This document shows, piece by piece, positions 20,250-28,017 of a DNA stretch of 45,328 nucleotides (positions are counted from its first letter, which is position 1; every line of letters begins with the position of its first letter). Below the pieces are notes generated by a model. It searched no databases. It saw nothing but the letters and a program-made list of their open reading frames with translations, and was not told where the DNA came from. The stretch is from NCBI GenBank assembly GCA_937880925.1, contig CALGGB010000136.1, positions 1-45,328 on the forward strand. The letters are read 5' to 3'. Position numbers and translations under genes: made by a program. Source of the DNA: an uncultured Rhodospirillaceae bacterium. GTDB lineage: Bacteria > Pseudomonadota > Alphaproteobacteria > SP197.

Positions 20250-21170
20250 CTAGTCCTGACCTGTTGCGTCCTCGCCCGTCAGGCCCAGCACCTCCTCGAG
20301 CGGCCGGTTGTCGACGCGCCAGAGGAAGCCGGGATGTTCGCCGCGGTAGCTGAAGGAGTGAAAGCCGAGGAAGGCCTGCAGGCGCGGCGGATAGGCGCGC
20401 ACCTCGTCGATGGAAAGGGCAAAGGGCCAGGCTTCCTCCGGCACGATGAAGTTCATCACCCAGGATGTCGCGATCAGGCGGCGCGCGCGGTTCGCGGTGA
20501 CGTTGGCGCCGCCGCCGTGCAGCACGCGGCCGTTGAGCATCAGGATGTCGCCGGCGTCCAGCAGTGCGGGAACGGTCTGCTCCTGGCTGCCGGGTGCCTT
20601 GTAGTCCTCCCAGCGATGGCTGCCCGGGATGACGCGTGTGGCGCCCATGTCCTCGGTGATGTCGGTCAGCGCCAGCAGCGTGTTGACCAGGATCTCGGTG
20701 CCGCCGGGGCGGTCGATGTCCAGGCGCGCGAGAAAGCCGCGTCCGTCCCGATGGAGTTCCTGGCATTGCTCGCCCGGATGGATCTCGATGGCATGGCTGG
20801 AAAACAGCGACTGCCCGCCGATGCCGCCGTCGACCAGCGCGGCGACGTATTCGGCCAGGGTGTCGTTGGCGACGAAGGCTTCGCGATAGGTTCTGCTGTA
20901 CTTGATGCAATGCTGCAGGCGCTTGGTGTGCGCGCCCATGAACTTGGCCAGATAGTTGTCCTCGGTCATGCCGAACCGGCCATCGGCCGTACCCATGACG
21001 AGATCGAGCTCGGCGTTGATGGCGGCGACCTGCTCGCGCGTGACGGCCCCGGTCAGCACCACCCCGCCGTCGCGGGCGATGACCGCCATGACGTCGGCGA
21101 CCGCGGTGCCGAACGGCATCCGTGCGAGTGTGTCCGTCGCATGGCTGTCGGTGTGTGTGGTCTGAGGCAT
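20250..21170 (-). CDS. Phytanoyl-CoA dioxygenase (PhyH) family protein
   Basis: Fe(II)/2-oxoglutarate-dependent oxygenase of 306 aa. The iron-binding triad is visible as His and Asp in QELHRDGRG (about residues 137-145) and the distal His in NGRVLHGGGANVTANRARR (about 212-230), which also supplies the Arg that normally holds 2-oxoglutarate. The middle segment GATRVIPGSHRWEDY is the typical PhyH stretch. Family members hydroxylate lipids, amino acids or natural products; the substrate here is unknown. There is no signal peptide. It diverges from the phosphodiesterase gene across 138 nt. Two large hairpins lie beyond its 3' end. Confidence 0.88.
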   Translation of the reverse strand: MPQTTHTDSHATDTLARMPFGTAVADVMAVIARDGGVVLTGAVTREQVAAINAELDLVMGTADGRFGMTEDNYLAKFMGAHTKRLQHCIKYSRTYREAFVANDTLAEYVAALVDGGIGGQSLFSSHAIEIHPGEQCQELHRDGRGFLARLDIDRPGGTEILVNTLLALTDITEDMGATRVIPGSHRWEDYKAPGSQEQTVPALLDAGDILMLNGRVLHGGGANVTANRARRLIATSWVMNFIVPEEAWPFALSIDEVRAYPPRLQAFLGFHSFSYRGEHPGFLWRVDNRPLEEVLGLTGEDATGQD

Positions 21171-21308
21171 CCCCGGGCTCCGAGCTGATCACCGGCCCCA
21201 GCATGCGCCTGCCCGTGACCGCTCGCCAGCCCGTTCCTGACCGGCCTGCCCTTGTCATCAAAACCTGCATTGCGATGTAGGATGCTGCCGTCCTGTCCGG
21301 GAATCCGC

Positions 21309-22070
21309 ATGGCCGCCCTTCACGTCGTCCAGATCACCGACTTCCACATCCGCGCCGAGCCTGGCGCGCGTTCGGGCGGGCGTGACACCCACGCCACCCT
21401 CGCAGCGGTGATCGACGCCATCGCCGCGGGCCCCGCGCCCGACCTGGTGCTCGCCACCGGCGATCTCGTCGACGACGCCAGCCCGGCCTCCTACGGGCGT
21501 CTTGCGCCGCTGCTGCGCCGCCTGCCGGCGCCCGTCCATGCCATTCCGGGCAACCACGACGATCCCGCCGCCATGGCCCAACACCTTGCCGGCGGCAACG
21601 TCCATGTCGGCCCCTGCGTCGCGGCTGGCGCCTGGCATGTCGTCCTGCTCGACACCCTGGTGCCGGGCGAGCCCCACGGCCACCTGGGGCCGGAGCGGCT
21701 TGCCGCCCTCAATGCGGCGCTTGCCGCCGCGACCGAGCCCCATCTTCTCATCGCGCTGCACCATCCGCCGGCCCCGATCGGTAGCCCGCTCGACGACGTC
21801 GGCCTGATGGACGCCGAGGCGCTGAATGCCGTGCTCGACCGCCACCAGCGGGTGCGCGCCATGGTCTGGGGCCACAACCACCACATTCACGACAGCACCC
21901 GCAACGGCGTGCGCCGCCTGGGCACACCCTCGACCTGCATCCAGTTCGATGCGCGCCCGGAGATGGGCTTCACGCGGACGGCCGAACCGCCGGCCTGGCG
22001 ACGTCTGACGCTGCATGAGGATGGCAGCCTGGAAACCGAGGTCTGCTGGCTGACCGATGCCGCCGTATAA
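21309..22070 (+). CDS. CpdA-like class III metallophosphoesterase
   Basis: Calcineurin-like phosphoesterase of 253 aa, closest in layout to 3',5'-cyclic-AMP phosphodiesterase CpdA. Metal-binding motifs occur in the canonical order: QITDFHI (residues 8-14), ATGDLVDDAS (about 50-59), IPGNHDDPAAM (about 79-89), LIALHHPP (about 153-160) and MVWGHNHHIHDS (about 187-198). The frame opens earlier at 21252, but ATG 21309 is immediately followed by the family's opening strand. cAMP hydrolysis is the family prediction, but many homologues have other phosphodiester substrates. It diverges from the PhyH gene and ends 27 nt before the converging P-loop gene. Confidence 0.88.
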   Translation: MAALHVVQITDFHIRAEPGARSGGRDTHATLAAVIDAIAAGPAPDLVLATGDLVDDASPASYGRLAPLLRRLPAPVHAIPGNHDDPAAMAQHLAGGNVHVGPCVAAGAWHVVLLDTLVPGEPHGHLGPERLAALNAALAAATEPHLLIALHHPPAPIGSPLDDVGLMDAEALNAVLDRHQRVRAMVWGHNHHIHDSTRNGVRRLGTPSTCIQFDARPEMGFTRTAEPPAWRRLTLHEDGSLETEVCWLTDAAV

Positions 22071-22096
22071 GGATTACCGTTGGGTTCCCTGGAGGC

Positions 22097-22621
22097 TCAG
22101 CGCTGCTGCGGTGCCATCCAGCCCAGCCAGTCGGTGATCTCCTGCACGGTTTCGCGCAGGGGGCGGTCGTTGCTGACGGCAATGTCTTCCATGCCGACGC
22201 CGATGTCCTGCGCGATCCAGTCAGTGGCGGCGGCCAGATCGTCGGCCCTGCCGGAGGTCACCGCGCTGCCCAGACGCGTCCGGGTGGCCGCCAGGGGCAA
22301 GGTCAGACGCACCACGCGCAGGGGAAACGGCAAGGCGGCACGCAGTCCGTCCAGGGCCTGGGCATCGCGGATCGCCCCGGCGAGCATCAGGCGGGCCACA
22401 CCAGCATCGCGGTAGTTCCCGGCCACGGCCTTGAGATTGGCCAGGAACACCTCCTGGCGCCGCGCGTCATCGATATCGGCGTCGAACCACAGCAGCCAGT
22501 CCAGATCGATGGCGCCGTAGGAGAGCCCCTGGTCCTCCATGCGCTCGGCCAGTTCGTCGATCACCGAGGTCTTGCCTGCGCCATAGGCGCCGGTGACGAG
22601 CAGAGCCTGACCGTGGGCCAC
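22097..22621 (-). CDS. P-loop NTPase / small kinase-like protein
   Basis: Protein of 174 aa with Walker A GAYGAGKTSVIDELAERM (from residue 11) and an acidic motif AIDLDWLLWFD near 37. This is the layout of small AAA_33 or gluconate/shikimate-type kinases rather than ABC ATPases. A late Arg-containing LPLAATRTRLGSAV stretch (about 107) could be the lid. The substrate is unknown. The start is GTG 22621, 2 nt after the prmA stop, so the two genes are very likely co-translated. Confidence 0.75.
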   Translation of the reverse strand: MAHGQALLVTGAYGAGKTSVIDELAERMEDQGLSYGAIDLDWLLWFDADIDDARRQEVFLANLKAVAGNYRDAGVARLMLAGAIRDAQALDGLRAALPFPLRVVRLTLPLAATRTRLGSAVTSGRADDLAAATDWIAQDIGVGMEDIAVSNDRPLRETVQEITDWLGWMAPQQR

Positions 22622-22623
22622 GT

Positions 22624-23502
22624 TCAGGCCCTGGCCATCACCAGCGCGGTCCAGCCGCGCAGGTCGTCCTGGCGCACCAGGGAGAGGCCCGCGGCCTCGT
22701 GGGCGGCGATGACGGCAGGCGCCTGTTCGACGAGCAGGCCCGAAAGAATGGCCGTGCCGCCCGGCGCCAGCACTTTGGCCAGTTCCGGGGCCATGGCGAT
22801 CAACGGGTTGGCGAGGATGTTGGCCATCACCAGGTCAAAGGGTGCGCGACGGCCTACCTGCGGCGCGGCATAACCGTCGCCCGCCTGGAGCAGGATGCGC
22901 GCGGCGCAGCCGTTGCCGATGGCCGCTTCACGCGCGAACTCCACCGATGCCTCGTCGATGTCGACCGCCAGCACGGTGCAGTCGTAGAGCTTGACCGCGG
23001 CGATGGCGAGAATTCCCGAACCACAACCCATGTCGAGCGCCTGGGTGGGCGCCTTGCCCTCCTTGCCCAGGCGGGCGAGCGCGAGAAGGCAGCCTTCGGT
23101 GGTGGCGTGTTCGCCCGAGCCGAAGGCGATACCGGCATCGATCAGCAGCGGAATACGCGTCTCGTCGGGCGGTGCCACATGGCCGCCATGGACCCAGAAG
23201 GGACCGATCGGCAGGGGCGGGAAAGCGCGCACCGTCTCGGCGATCCAGTCCTTGTCCTCGACGGCGGCCAGCGACAGGGCAGGGGCCGTGCCGCCCAGGG
23301 TCTGGGCGAGGCTCGCCGACAGTTCCTCGACGCTGGGCTGCCCCTCGAACAGGGCGGTCATGGTCCATGCGCCGCCCTCCTCGATCTCGAAGCTCGCCAC
23401 GGAGAGCGCACCGGCCGCCTCGAAGGCGGAATCGACCGTGGGGACGGCTGCGGCGTCGAGCGTCAGGCTCACTTCCCAGATGCCGTCGTTCTTCTCGCTC
23501 AT
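22624..23502 (-). CDS. prmA: Ribosomal protein L11 methyltransferase PrmA
   Basis: SAM-dependent methyltransferase of 292 aa, predicted to trimethylate ribosomal protein L11. An N-terminal substrate-recognition domain (about residues 1-95) precedes a Rossmann-like domain. That domain has motif I ALDMGCGSGILAIAAVKL (about 156-173), the DIDEASVEFAREAA strand for SAM ribose contact, and DLVMANILANPLIAMAPELAKVL (about 225-247; NILANPL is diagnostic of PrmA). ATG 23502 (MSEKNDGIWEVSL) is chosen over a TTG four codons earlier. It lies 73 nt downstream of the UvrD-type helicase gene and 2 nt before the P-loop gene. Confidence 0.94.
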   Translation of the reverse strand: MSEKNDGIWEVSLTLDAAAVPTVDSAFEAAGALSVASFEIEEGGAWTMTALFEGQPSVEELSASLAQTLGGTAPALSLAAVEDKDWIAETVRAFPPLPIGPFWVHGGHVAPPDETRIPLLIDAGIAFGSGEHATTEGCLLALARLGKEGKAPTQALDMGCGSGILAIAAVKLYDCTVLAVDIDEASVEFAREAAIGNGCAARILLQAGDGYAAPQVGRRAPFDLVMANILANPLIAMAPELAKVLAPGGTAILSGLLVEQAPAVIAAHEAAGLSLVRQDDLRGWTALVMARA

Positions 23503-23575
23503 GTCGGGTTCCAACTATCGATACCTCTGGTTCTTTCCCTTCCCCGCCAGGGGGCAAGGGACGGAGGTAGCCGCC

Positions 23576-25843
23576 TCACGCCGGTTTCACGAAATCGGCC
23601 AGCACCTTCTTGCGACCGGCCTTGTCGAAGGCGATGTCGAGCTTGGAGCCGTCGGTACCCTTGACCATGCCGTAGCCGAACTTCTCGTGGAACACCCGGT
23701 CGCCGGTCTGCGGCACGCCCTGGCCGCGCCCGACCGGGACATAGACCTCCTGGCCATCGCCGAAGCGCTGGCTGCGCGCCTCGATCACCCGGTGGTAGTT
23801 GCTCTGGCGGTTGCCGTAGGCCGGGCGCTTCATGGCGATCTGCCACAGGCTGCCCTCGTCCTGGACAAAGCCGTAGCCCGCCGCCTCGCCGCGTTCGACA
23901 TGGTCGTCGGGCAGTTCGTCGATGAAGCGGCTGGGAATGTTGTTCTGCCACTGGCCGTGGACCGTGCGGTTGGCGGCATAGAGCACGAAGGCGCGTTTCC
24001 TGGCCCGCGTCAGGCCGACGTAGCCCAGGCGGCGCTCCTCCTCCAGGCCTTTGTAGCCGTTCTCGTCGATCGCCATCTGGTTGGGGAAGATGCCTTCCTC
24101 CCAGCCGGGCAGGAACACGGTGTCGAACTCCAGGCCCTTGGCGGCGTGGAGCGTCATCACATTGACCATGTCGTCGGCGCTGTTGTTGTCGATGTCCATG
24201 ACCAGGCTGACGTGGTCGAGAAACTCGTCCAGGCTTTCGAACTCGGCCATCGCGCGCACGAGTTCCTTCAGGTTTTCCAGGCGGCCGGGGGCCTGCACCG
24301 ACTTGTCGACCATCCACATGCCGGTGTAGCCGCTTTCGTCGAGCACGATCTCGGCCAGTTCCGAAGGCGGCAGGTGGCTTGCCTGCGCGCGCCAGCGGTG
24401 GATCGACTCCACGAATTCGCGCAGGCCCGCGCGGCGCTGGGGCGGCAGTTCGTCGGTGGTGACGATCTCCTCGGAGGCCGAGAGCAGCGACTGACCCCGT
24501 CCGCGCGCGATGGTGTAGAGCTGCTGCAGCGACTTGTCGCCCAGGCCCCGCTTGGGCGTGTTGACGATACGCTGGAAGGCCAGATCGTCGTCGCCCTGGC
24601 GGATCAGGCGGAAATAGGCCATGGCGTCGCGGATTTCCTGGCGCTCGTAGAAGCGCAGGCCGCCGATCACGCGATAGGGCACGCCGATGGTGATCAGCCG
24701 CTCCTCGAAGGCGCGGGTCTGGTAACCCGCGCGCACCAGGATCGCCATGCTGTCGAGCCGGGCATCCTTGCGCTGCAGGTCCTCGATGTGCTCGCCGACC
24801 GTGCGGGCCTCCTCGGCCTCGTCCCATACGCCCTGGATCTTTACGGGATCGCCCGCCTCGTCGTCCTTGGCCTCGGTCCAAAGGGTCTTGCCCAGACGGC
24901 CCTGATTGTGCGCGATCAGGCCGGAGGCTGCGCCCAGAATATTGGGTGTGGAGCGGTAGTTGCGCTCCAGACGGATCACCTTGGCGCCCGGGAAATCCTC
25001 CTCGAAGCGCAGGATGTTGCCGACCTCTGCGCCGCGCCAGCCGTAGATCGACTGGTCGTCGTCGCCGACGCAGCAGATGTTCTTGGACCCTTGAGCCAGC
25101 AGGCGCAGCCACAGGTACTGGCTGACGTTGGTGTCCTGGTACTCGTCGACCAGGATGTAGCGGAAGCGCCGGTGATAGTCGGCGAGCACATCAGGGTGCT
25201 TCATGAAGAGCTTCAGGTTGAGCAGCAGCAGGTCGCCGAAATCCGCGGCGTTCAGTTCGCCAAGGCGGGTCTGATAGTCGCGATAGAGGTCGAGCGCCTT
25301 GCCGTGGCCGAAGTCGCCGACCTCGGCCGTGGGCACCTGATCGGGCATCCAGCCCTTGTCCTTCCAGCGCGCGACGATGGTGGTCAGCATGCGGGCGGGC
25401 CAGCGTTTCTCGTCGATCCCGGCGGCCTCGATGATCTGCTTCATCAGGCGCAGCTGGTCGTCCTGGTCGATGATCGTGAAGTTGCTTTTCAAGCCCACAA
25501 GCTCGGCATGGCGGCGCAGGATGCGCGCGCCGATGGCGTGGAAGGTGCCAAGCCACATGCCGTCGGTTGGGCGGCCCATCAGGTGACCGATGCGCTCGCT
25601 CATCTCGCGCGCGGCCTTGTTGGTGAAGGTGACGGCGAGCATCTGGCCGGGTGCGGCGCGCCCGGTCGCCAGGATGTAGGCCAGGCGCACGGTCAGAACG
25701 CGGGTCTTGCCCGTGCCGGCGCCCGCGAGCACCAGCACGGGGCCGTCGGCGGCCTCCACGGCGGCGCGCTGGGCCTCGTTCAGACGGTCGAGCAGGTGGC
25801 TCGCCACGCTCGGCGGGGCGATGGTTTGGCTGGTCTCGTTCAT
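23576..25843 (-). CDS. UvrD/PcrA-family ATP-dependent DNA helicase
   Basis: Superfamily 1A 3'-to-5' helicase of 755 aa. Motifs in order are the Q-motif LNEAQRAAVEAADGPVLVLAGAGTGKT (Walker A about residues 42-49), AVTFTNKAAREM (Ia), LGTFHAIGARILRR, VDEYQDTNVSQY (motif II, about 231), VGDDDQSIYGWRGAE (motif III, about 257), LERNYRST (motif IV), LHAAKGLEFDTVFLPG (motif V, about 567) and VGLTRARKR (motif VI, about 608). A C-terminal Tudor-like segment (GDRVFHEKFGYGMVKGTDGSKLDIAFD) resembles the PcrA/UvrD RNA-polymerase-binding domain. It acts in nucleotide excision repair or replication restart. PcrA versus UvrD naming cannot be settled here. Confidence 0.95.
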   Translation of the reverse strand: MNETSQTIAPPSVASHLLDRLNEAQRAAVEAADGPVLVLAGAGTGKTRVLTVRLAYILATGRAAPGQMLAVTFTNKAAREMSERIGHLMGRPTDGMWLGTFHAIGARILRRHAELVGLKSNFTIIDQDDQLRLMKQIIEAAGIDEKRWPARMLTTIVARWKDKGWMPDQVPTAEVGDFGHGKALDLYRDYQTRLGELNAADFGDLLLLNLKLFMKHPDVLADYHRRFRYILVDEYQDTNVSQYLWLRLLAQGSKNICCVGDDDQSIYGWRGAEVGNILRFEEDFPGAKVIRLERNYRSTPNILGAASGLIAHNQGRLGKTLWTEAKDDEAGDPVKIQGVWDEAEEARTVGEHIEDLQRKDARLDSMAILVRAGYQTRAFEERLITIGVPYRVIGGLRFYERQEIRDAMAYFRLIRQGDDDLAFQRIVNTPKRGLGDKSLQQLYTIARGRGQSLLSASEEIVTTDELPPQRRAGLREFVESIHRWRAQASHLPPSELAEIVLDESGYTGMWMVDKSVQAPGRLENLKELVRAMAEFESLDEFLDHVSLVMDIDNNSADDMVNVMTLHAAKGLEFDTVFLPGWEEGIFPNQMAIDENGYKGLEEERRLGYVGLTRARKRAFVLYAANRTVHGQWQNNIPSRFIDELPDDHVERGEAAGYGFVQDEGSLWQIAMKRPAYGNRQSNYHRVIEARSQRFGDGQEVYVPVGRGQGVPQTGDRVFHEKFGYGMVKGTDGSKLDIAFDKAGRKKVLADFVKPA

Positions 25844-25884
25844 GGTCGGGGCAACCTAGCACAAAACGTGACCATGACAGCCCC

Positions 25885-27648
25885 TCAGGTGCTCCCGCGC
25901 GCCTCCATACCGGCCTCGGCCAGCGCCCGGTTGTGGGCAAGGGTGAGATCGCGCTGCTTCAGGACGCCGGCGATGCGGTGGTCGTCCCTGGTGCGCACCA
26001 CGGGCAGGAAGTCGTCGTCGCTGGCCGCCATGCATTCCAGCGCCATGTCGAGATCGTCCTCGGGCGTCACCACCACCGGTGCTGCGTGCATCAGGGCGCC
26101 CGCGCTGGCCTTGCGTTCGGCGTCGTCCTCCTCGCCGTAGAGCAGCGGGCGCAGGTCTTCCAGGGTCAGCACGCCGGTCAGCCGGTGCTCGCCGTCCAGC
26201 ACCAGGAAGTTGCCGCGCGGATGCTGGCGCAGTTCGCGGCGGATGGCATCGCCGTCGGCCTCCTGGGGCAGGGTGACATAGGCGCTCGCCATGATGTCGC
26301 GCACCCGCTGGCCCTTCAGCAATTGCCGCGCCCTTCCCCCCGAAAGATCGATGCCGCGGTACTCCAGCACCCAGGTGAAAAAGGATCGGCCCACCACATG
26401 GTTGGTGATGAGAGAGGCGAGCGCCGCGCCGATCATCACGGCAATGGTCAGGTCGAAGTTGGCGGTGAGTTCGAAAACGATGAGGATGGTCGAGATCGGC
26501 GCGCCCAGCACCGCGCCCGCGACCGACGCCATGCCGACAATGGCGTAGGTCGATGCTGTGCTGGCGCCTTCCGGATGGACCGATGCGGCCACGATGCCGA
26601 AGGCGCCGCCGACCATGGCGCCGACAAACAGCGAAGGACTGAAGACGCCGCCGCCGAAGCCTGATCCAAGGGTCAGCGCCGTCGCCAGCGTCTTGGCCAG
26701 CGCCAGCGCCACGAGCAGGGAGAATGCAAGACCACCGCGCAAGGCAAGATCGGTCGCCTCGTATCCCACGCCCAGGACTTCGGGCAGGACGACGGCGATG
26801 GCGCCCACGCCCAGTCCGCCGATGGCCGGGGCGATGAGCGTCGGGATGCGCAGGGTGCGCACCGCATCGGCCACCGTGTAGATGCTCGCCATGAAGGCCC
26901 AGGCGACGCCGGCACTGAGCAGCCCGAGCAGGGCGAAGGCCGGCATCTCCCAGAAGGAGACGATGGCGTGGCTGGAGACATCGAAGGCGGGAAAGTCGCC
27001 GAAATGGATGCGCGTCACGATGGTGCCCATGACCGAGGCAAGCACGACGGGCGCAAAGGCGGTGAGGCCGTAATGGCCCACGACCACCTCCAGGGCAAAG
27101 AAGACGCCCGCGATGGGCGCATTGAACGAGGCCGCGATCCCGGCGGCGACGCCACAACCCAGCAGCGTCACCGTGGCGCTGCGCCGCAGGCCCATCGCCT
27201 GCCCCGTCACCGAGGCGATCGTGGCGCCCAGATGCACGACCGGCCCCTCGCGTCCCGCCGACGCGCCCGTGCCCAGGGATGCCGCCGAGCCGATGGCGGC
27301 GACGATGCCGTCGCGCAGGCGGATGCGCCCGCCCTTGAGCGCGGCGGCCTCGATGACATCGGCCACGGCATGGAAGCGGCGGTCGGGAACCAGGAAGTAG
27401 CGAAACAGGCCGACCAGCAGGCCGCCCAGCGCCGGGGCCAGCAGAACGTGCCACCAGGCCAGGCCGGCCGCAAAACTCGCCAGGTTCGCGGTGCTGGAGC
27501 CGTAGAAAACCTCCTGCACCGCGTCGATGGTCAGGCGAAAGGCGATGCCGCCGTAACCTGCTGCCAGCCCGATCAGGACGGCAAGCAGGGCAATGCGGGT
27601 CTGCTCGCCGCGCACAAGGCCGATCGTGCGATCCAGGATTCTCGTCAT
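25885..27648 (-). CDS. ClC-family chloride channel/transporter with C-terminal CBS pair
   Basis: Membrane protein of 587 aa (589 if GTG 27654 is used). About residues 15-430 form the ClC bundle of hydrophobic helices and 450-585 form two CBS domains (start VRDIMASAYVTLPQEADGD; second VVTPEDDLDMALECMAASDDDFLPVV). GREGPVVHLGA (about 131-141) carries the gating Glu, and GSGFGGGVFSPSLFVGAMVG (about 329) matches the GxFxP pore motif. The GSGIP anion motif is not recognisable (FHAVADVIEAA at that place). In FNAPIAGVFFALEVVVGHYG the residue aligned with the internal proton Glu of E. coli ClcA appears to be Val. It may therefore be a channel or a variant exchanger. The gene lies 41 nt upstream of the helicase gene. 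Confidence 0.9.
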   Translation of the reverse strand: MTRILDRTIGLVRGEQTRIALLAVLIGLAAGYGGIAFRLTIDAVQEVFYGSSTANLASFAAGLAWWHVLLAPALGGLLVGLFRYFLVPDRRFHAVADVIEAAALKGGRIRLRDGIVAAIGSAASLGTGASAGREGPVVHLGATIASVTGQAMGLRRSATVTLLGCGVAAGIAASFNAPIAGVFFALEVVVGHYGLTAFAPVVLASVMGTIVTRIHFGDFPAFDVSSHAIVSFWEMPAFALLGLLSAGVAWAFMASIYTVADAVRTLRIPTLIAPAIGGLGVGAIAVVLPEVLGVGYEATDLALRGGLAFSLLVALALAKTLATALTLGSGFGGGVFSPSLFVGAMVGGAFGIVAASVHPEGASTASTYAIVGMASVAGAVLGAPISTILIVFELTANFDLTIAVMIGAALASLITNHVVGRSFFTWVLEYRGIDLSGGRARQLLKGQRVRDIMASAYVTLPQEADGDAIRRELRQHPRGNFLVLDGEHRLTGVLTLEDLRPLLYGEEDDAERKASAGALMHAAPVVVTPEDDLDMALECMAASDDDFLPVVRTRDDHRIAGVLKQRDLTLAHNRALAEAGMEARGST

Positions 27649-27733
27649 TGCCACCAGGCAGGTGTCTGGGTCCGTTGCGGACCACTATAGGTGCGCCGGA
27701 CCCGTTCCCGGAAATGCTCTCTGCCCGGATCGT

Positions 27734-27910
27734 TCAATGTGCGTCGTCGTCGTTTCCGCCCGTTTCGGGCAGCGGCAGGCCGCTGGAGAGATAACGGGTG
27801 GGGTCCTCGTCAAATCCCCGGCCACCCGGCGTGCGCCGCCGCCTCGGGCGCCCGGGTTCCTTCGTCTGGCGTTGCTGCCGCCAGGTCTCCAGATCGATCA
27901 CCTCACCCAT
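27734..27910 (-). CDS. Small basic/acidic protein of unknown function
   Basis: A 58-aa ORF, MGEVIDLETWRQQRQ..., with a cluster of arginines (GRPRRRRTPGGRG, about residues 19-31) and an acidic end (NDDDAH). It looks like a real short protein because its N-terminus is compositionally structured and it sits alone on the minus strand between two genes, diverging from the AsmA gene by about 107 nt. No ribosome site is obvious and I do not recognise a family. A longer frame back to 27997 would overlap the presumed asmA leader and is less likely. Confidence 0.45.
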   Translation of the reverse strand: MGEVIDLETWRQQRQTKEPGRPRRRRTPGGRGFDEDPTRYLSSGLPLPETGGNDDDAH

Positions 27911-28017
27911 GGTTCGTGTGGTCACCTCAGGTTTGTTACCATCCCGCCGCAATTTTAGAGTAACGGAACGCCGGGCGGTGCCAAAGCGTTCGCCCAACGT
28001 CTCCCGGAGGCTTTCTT

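Noticed and set aside
20059-21270. 403-codon minus frame overlapping the PhyH gene
   Set aside because: It is a different frame from the PhyH protein and ends by translating the hairpins; the PhyH frame carries the HxD...H metal motif.
21171-22621. A nucleotide-signalling or defence island formed by the PhyH, phosphodiesterase and P-loop genes
   Set aside because: The genes are on different strands with no shared promoter logic, the P-loop gene is coupled to prmA, and no effector or nuclease domain is present.
22991-26140. 1049-codon plus-strand frame opposite prmA, the helicase and part of the ClC gene
   Set aside because: It spans three genes that all have intact catalytic motifs on the minus strand; it is a codon-bias artefact.
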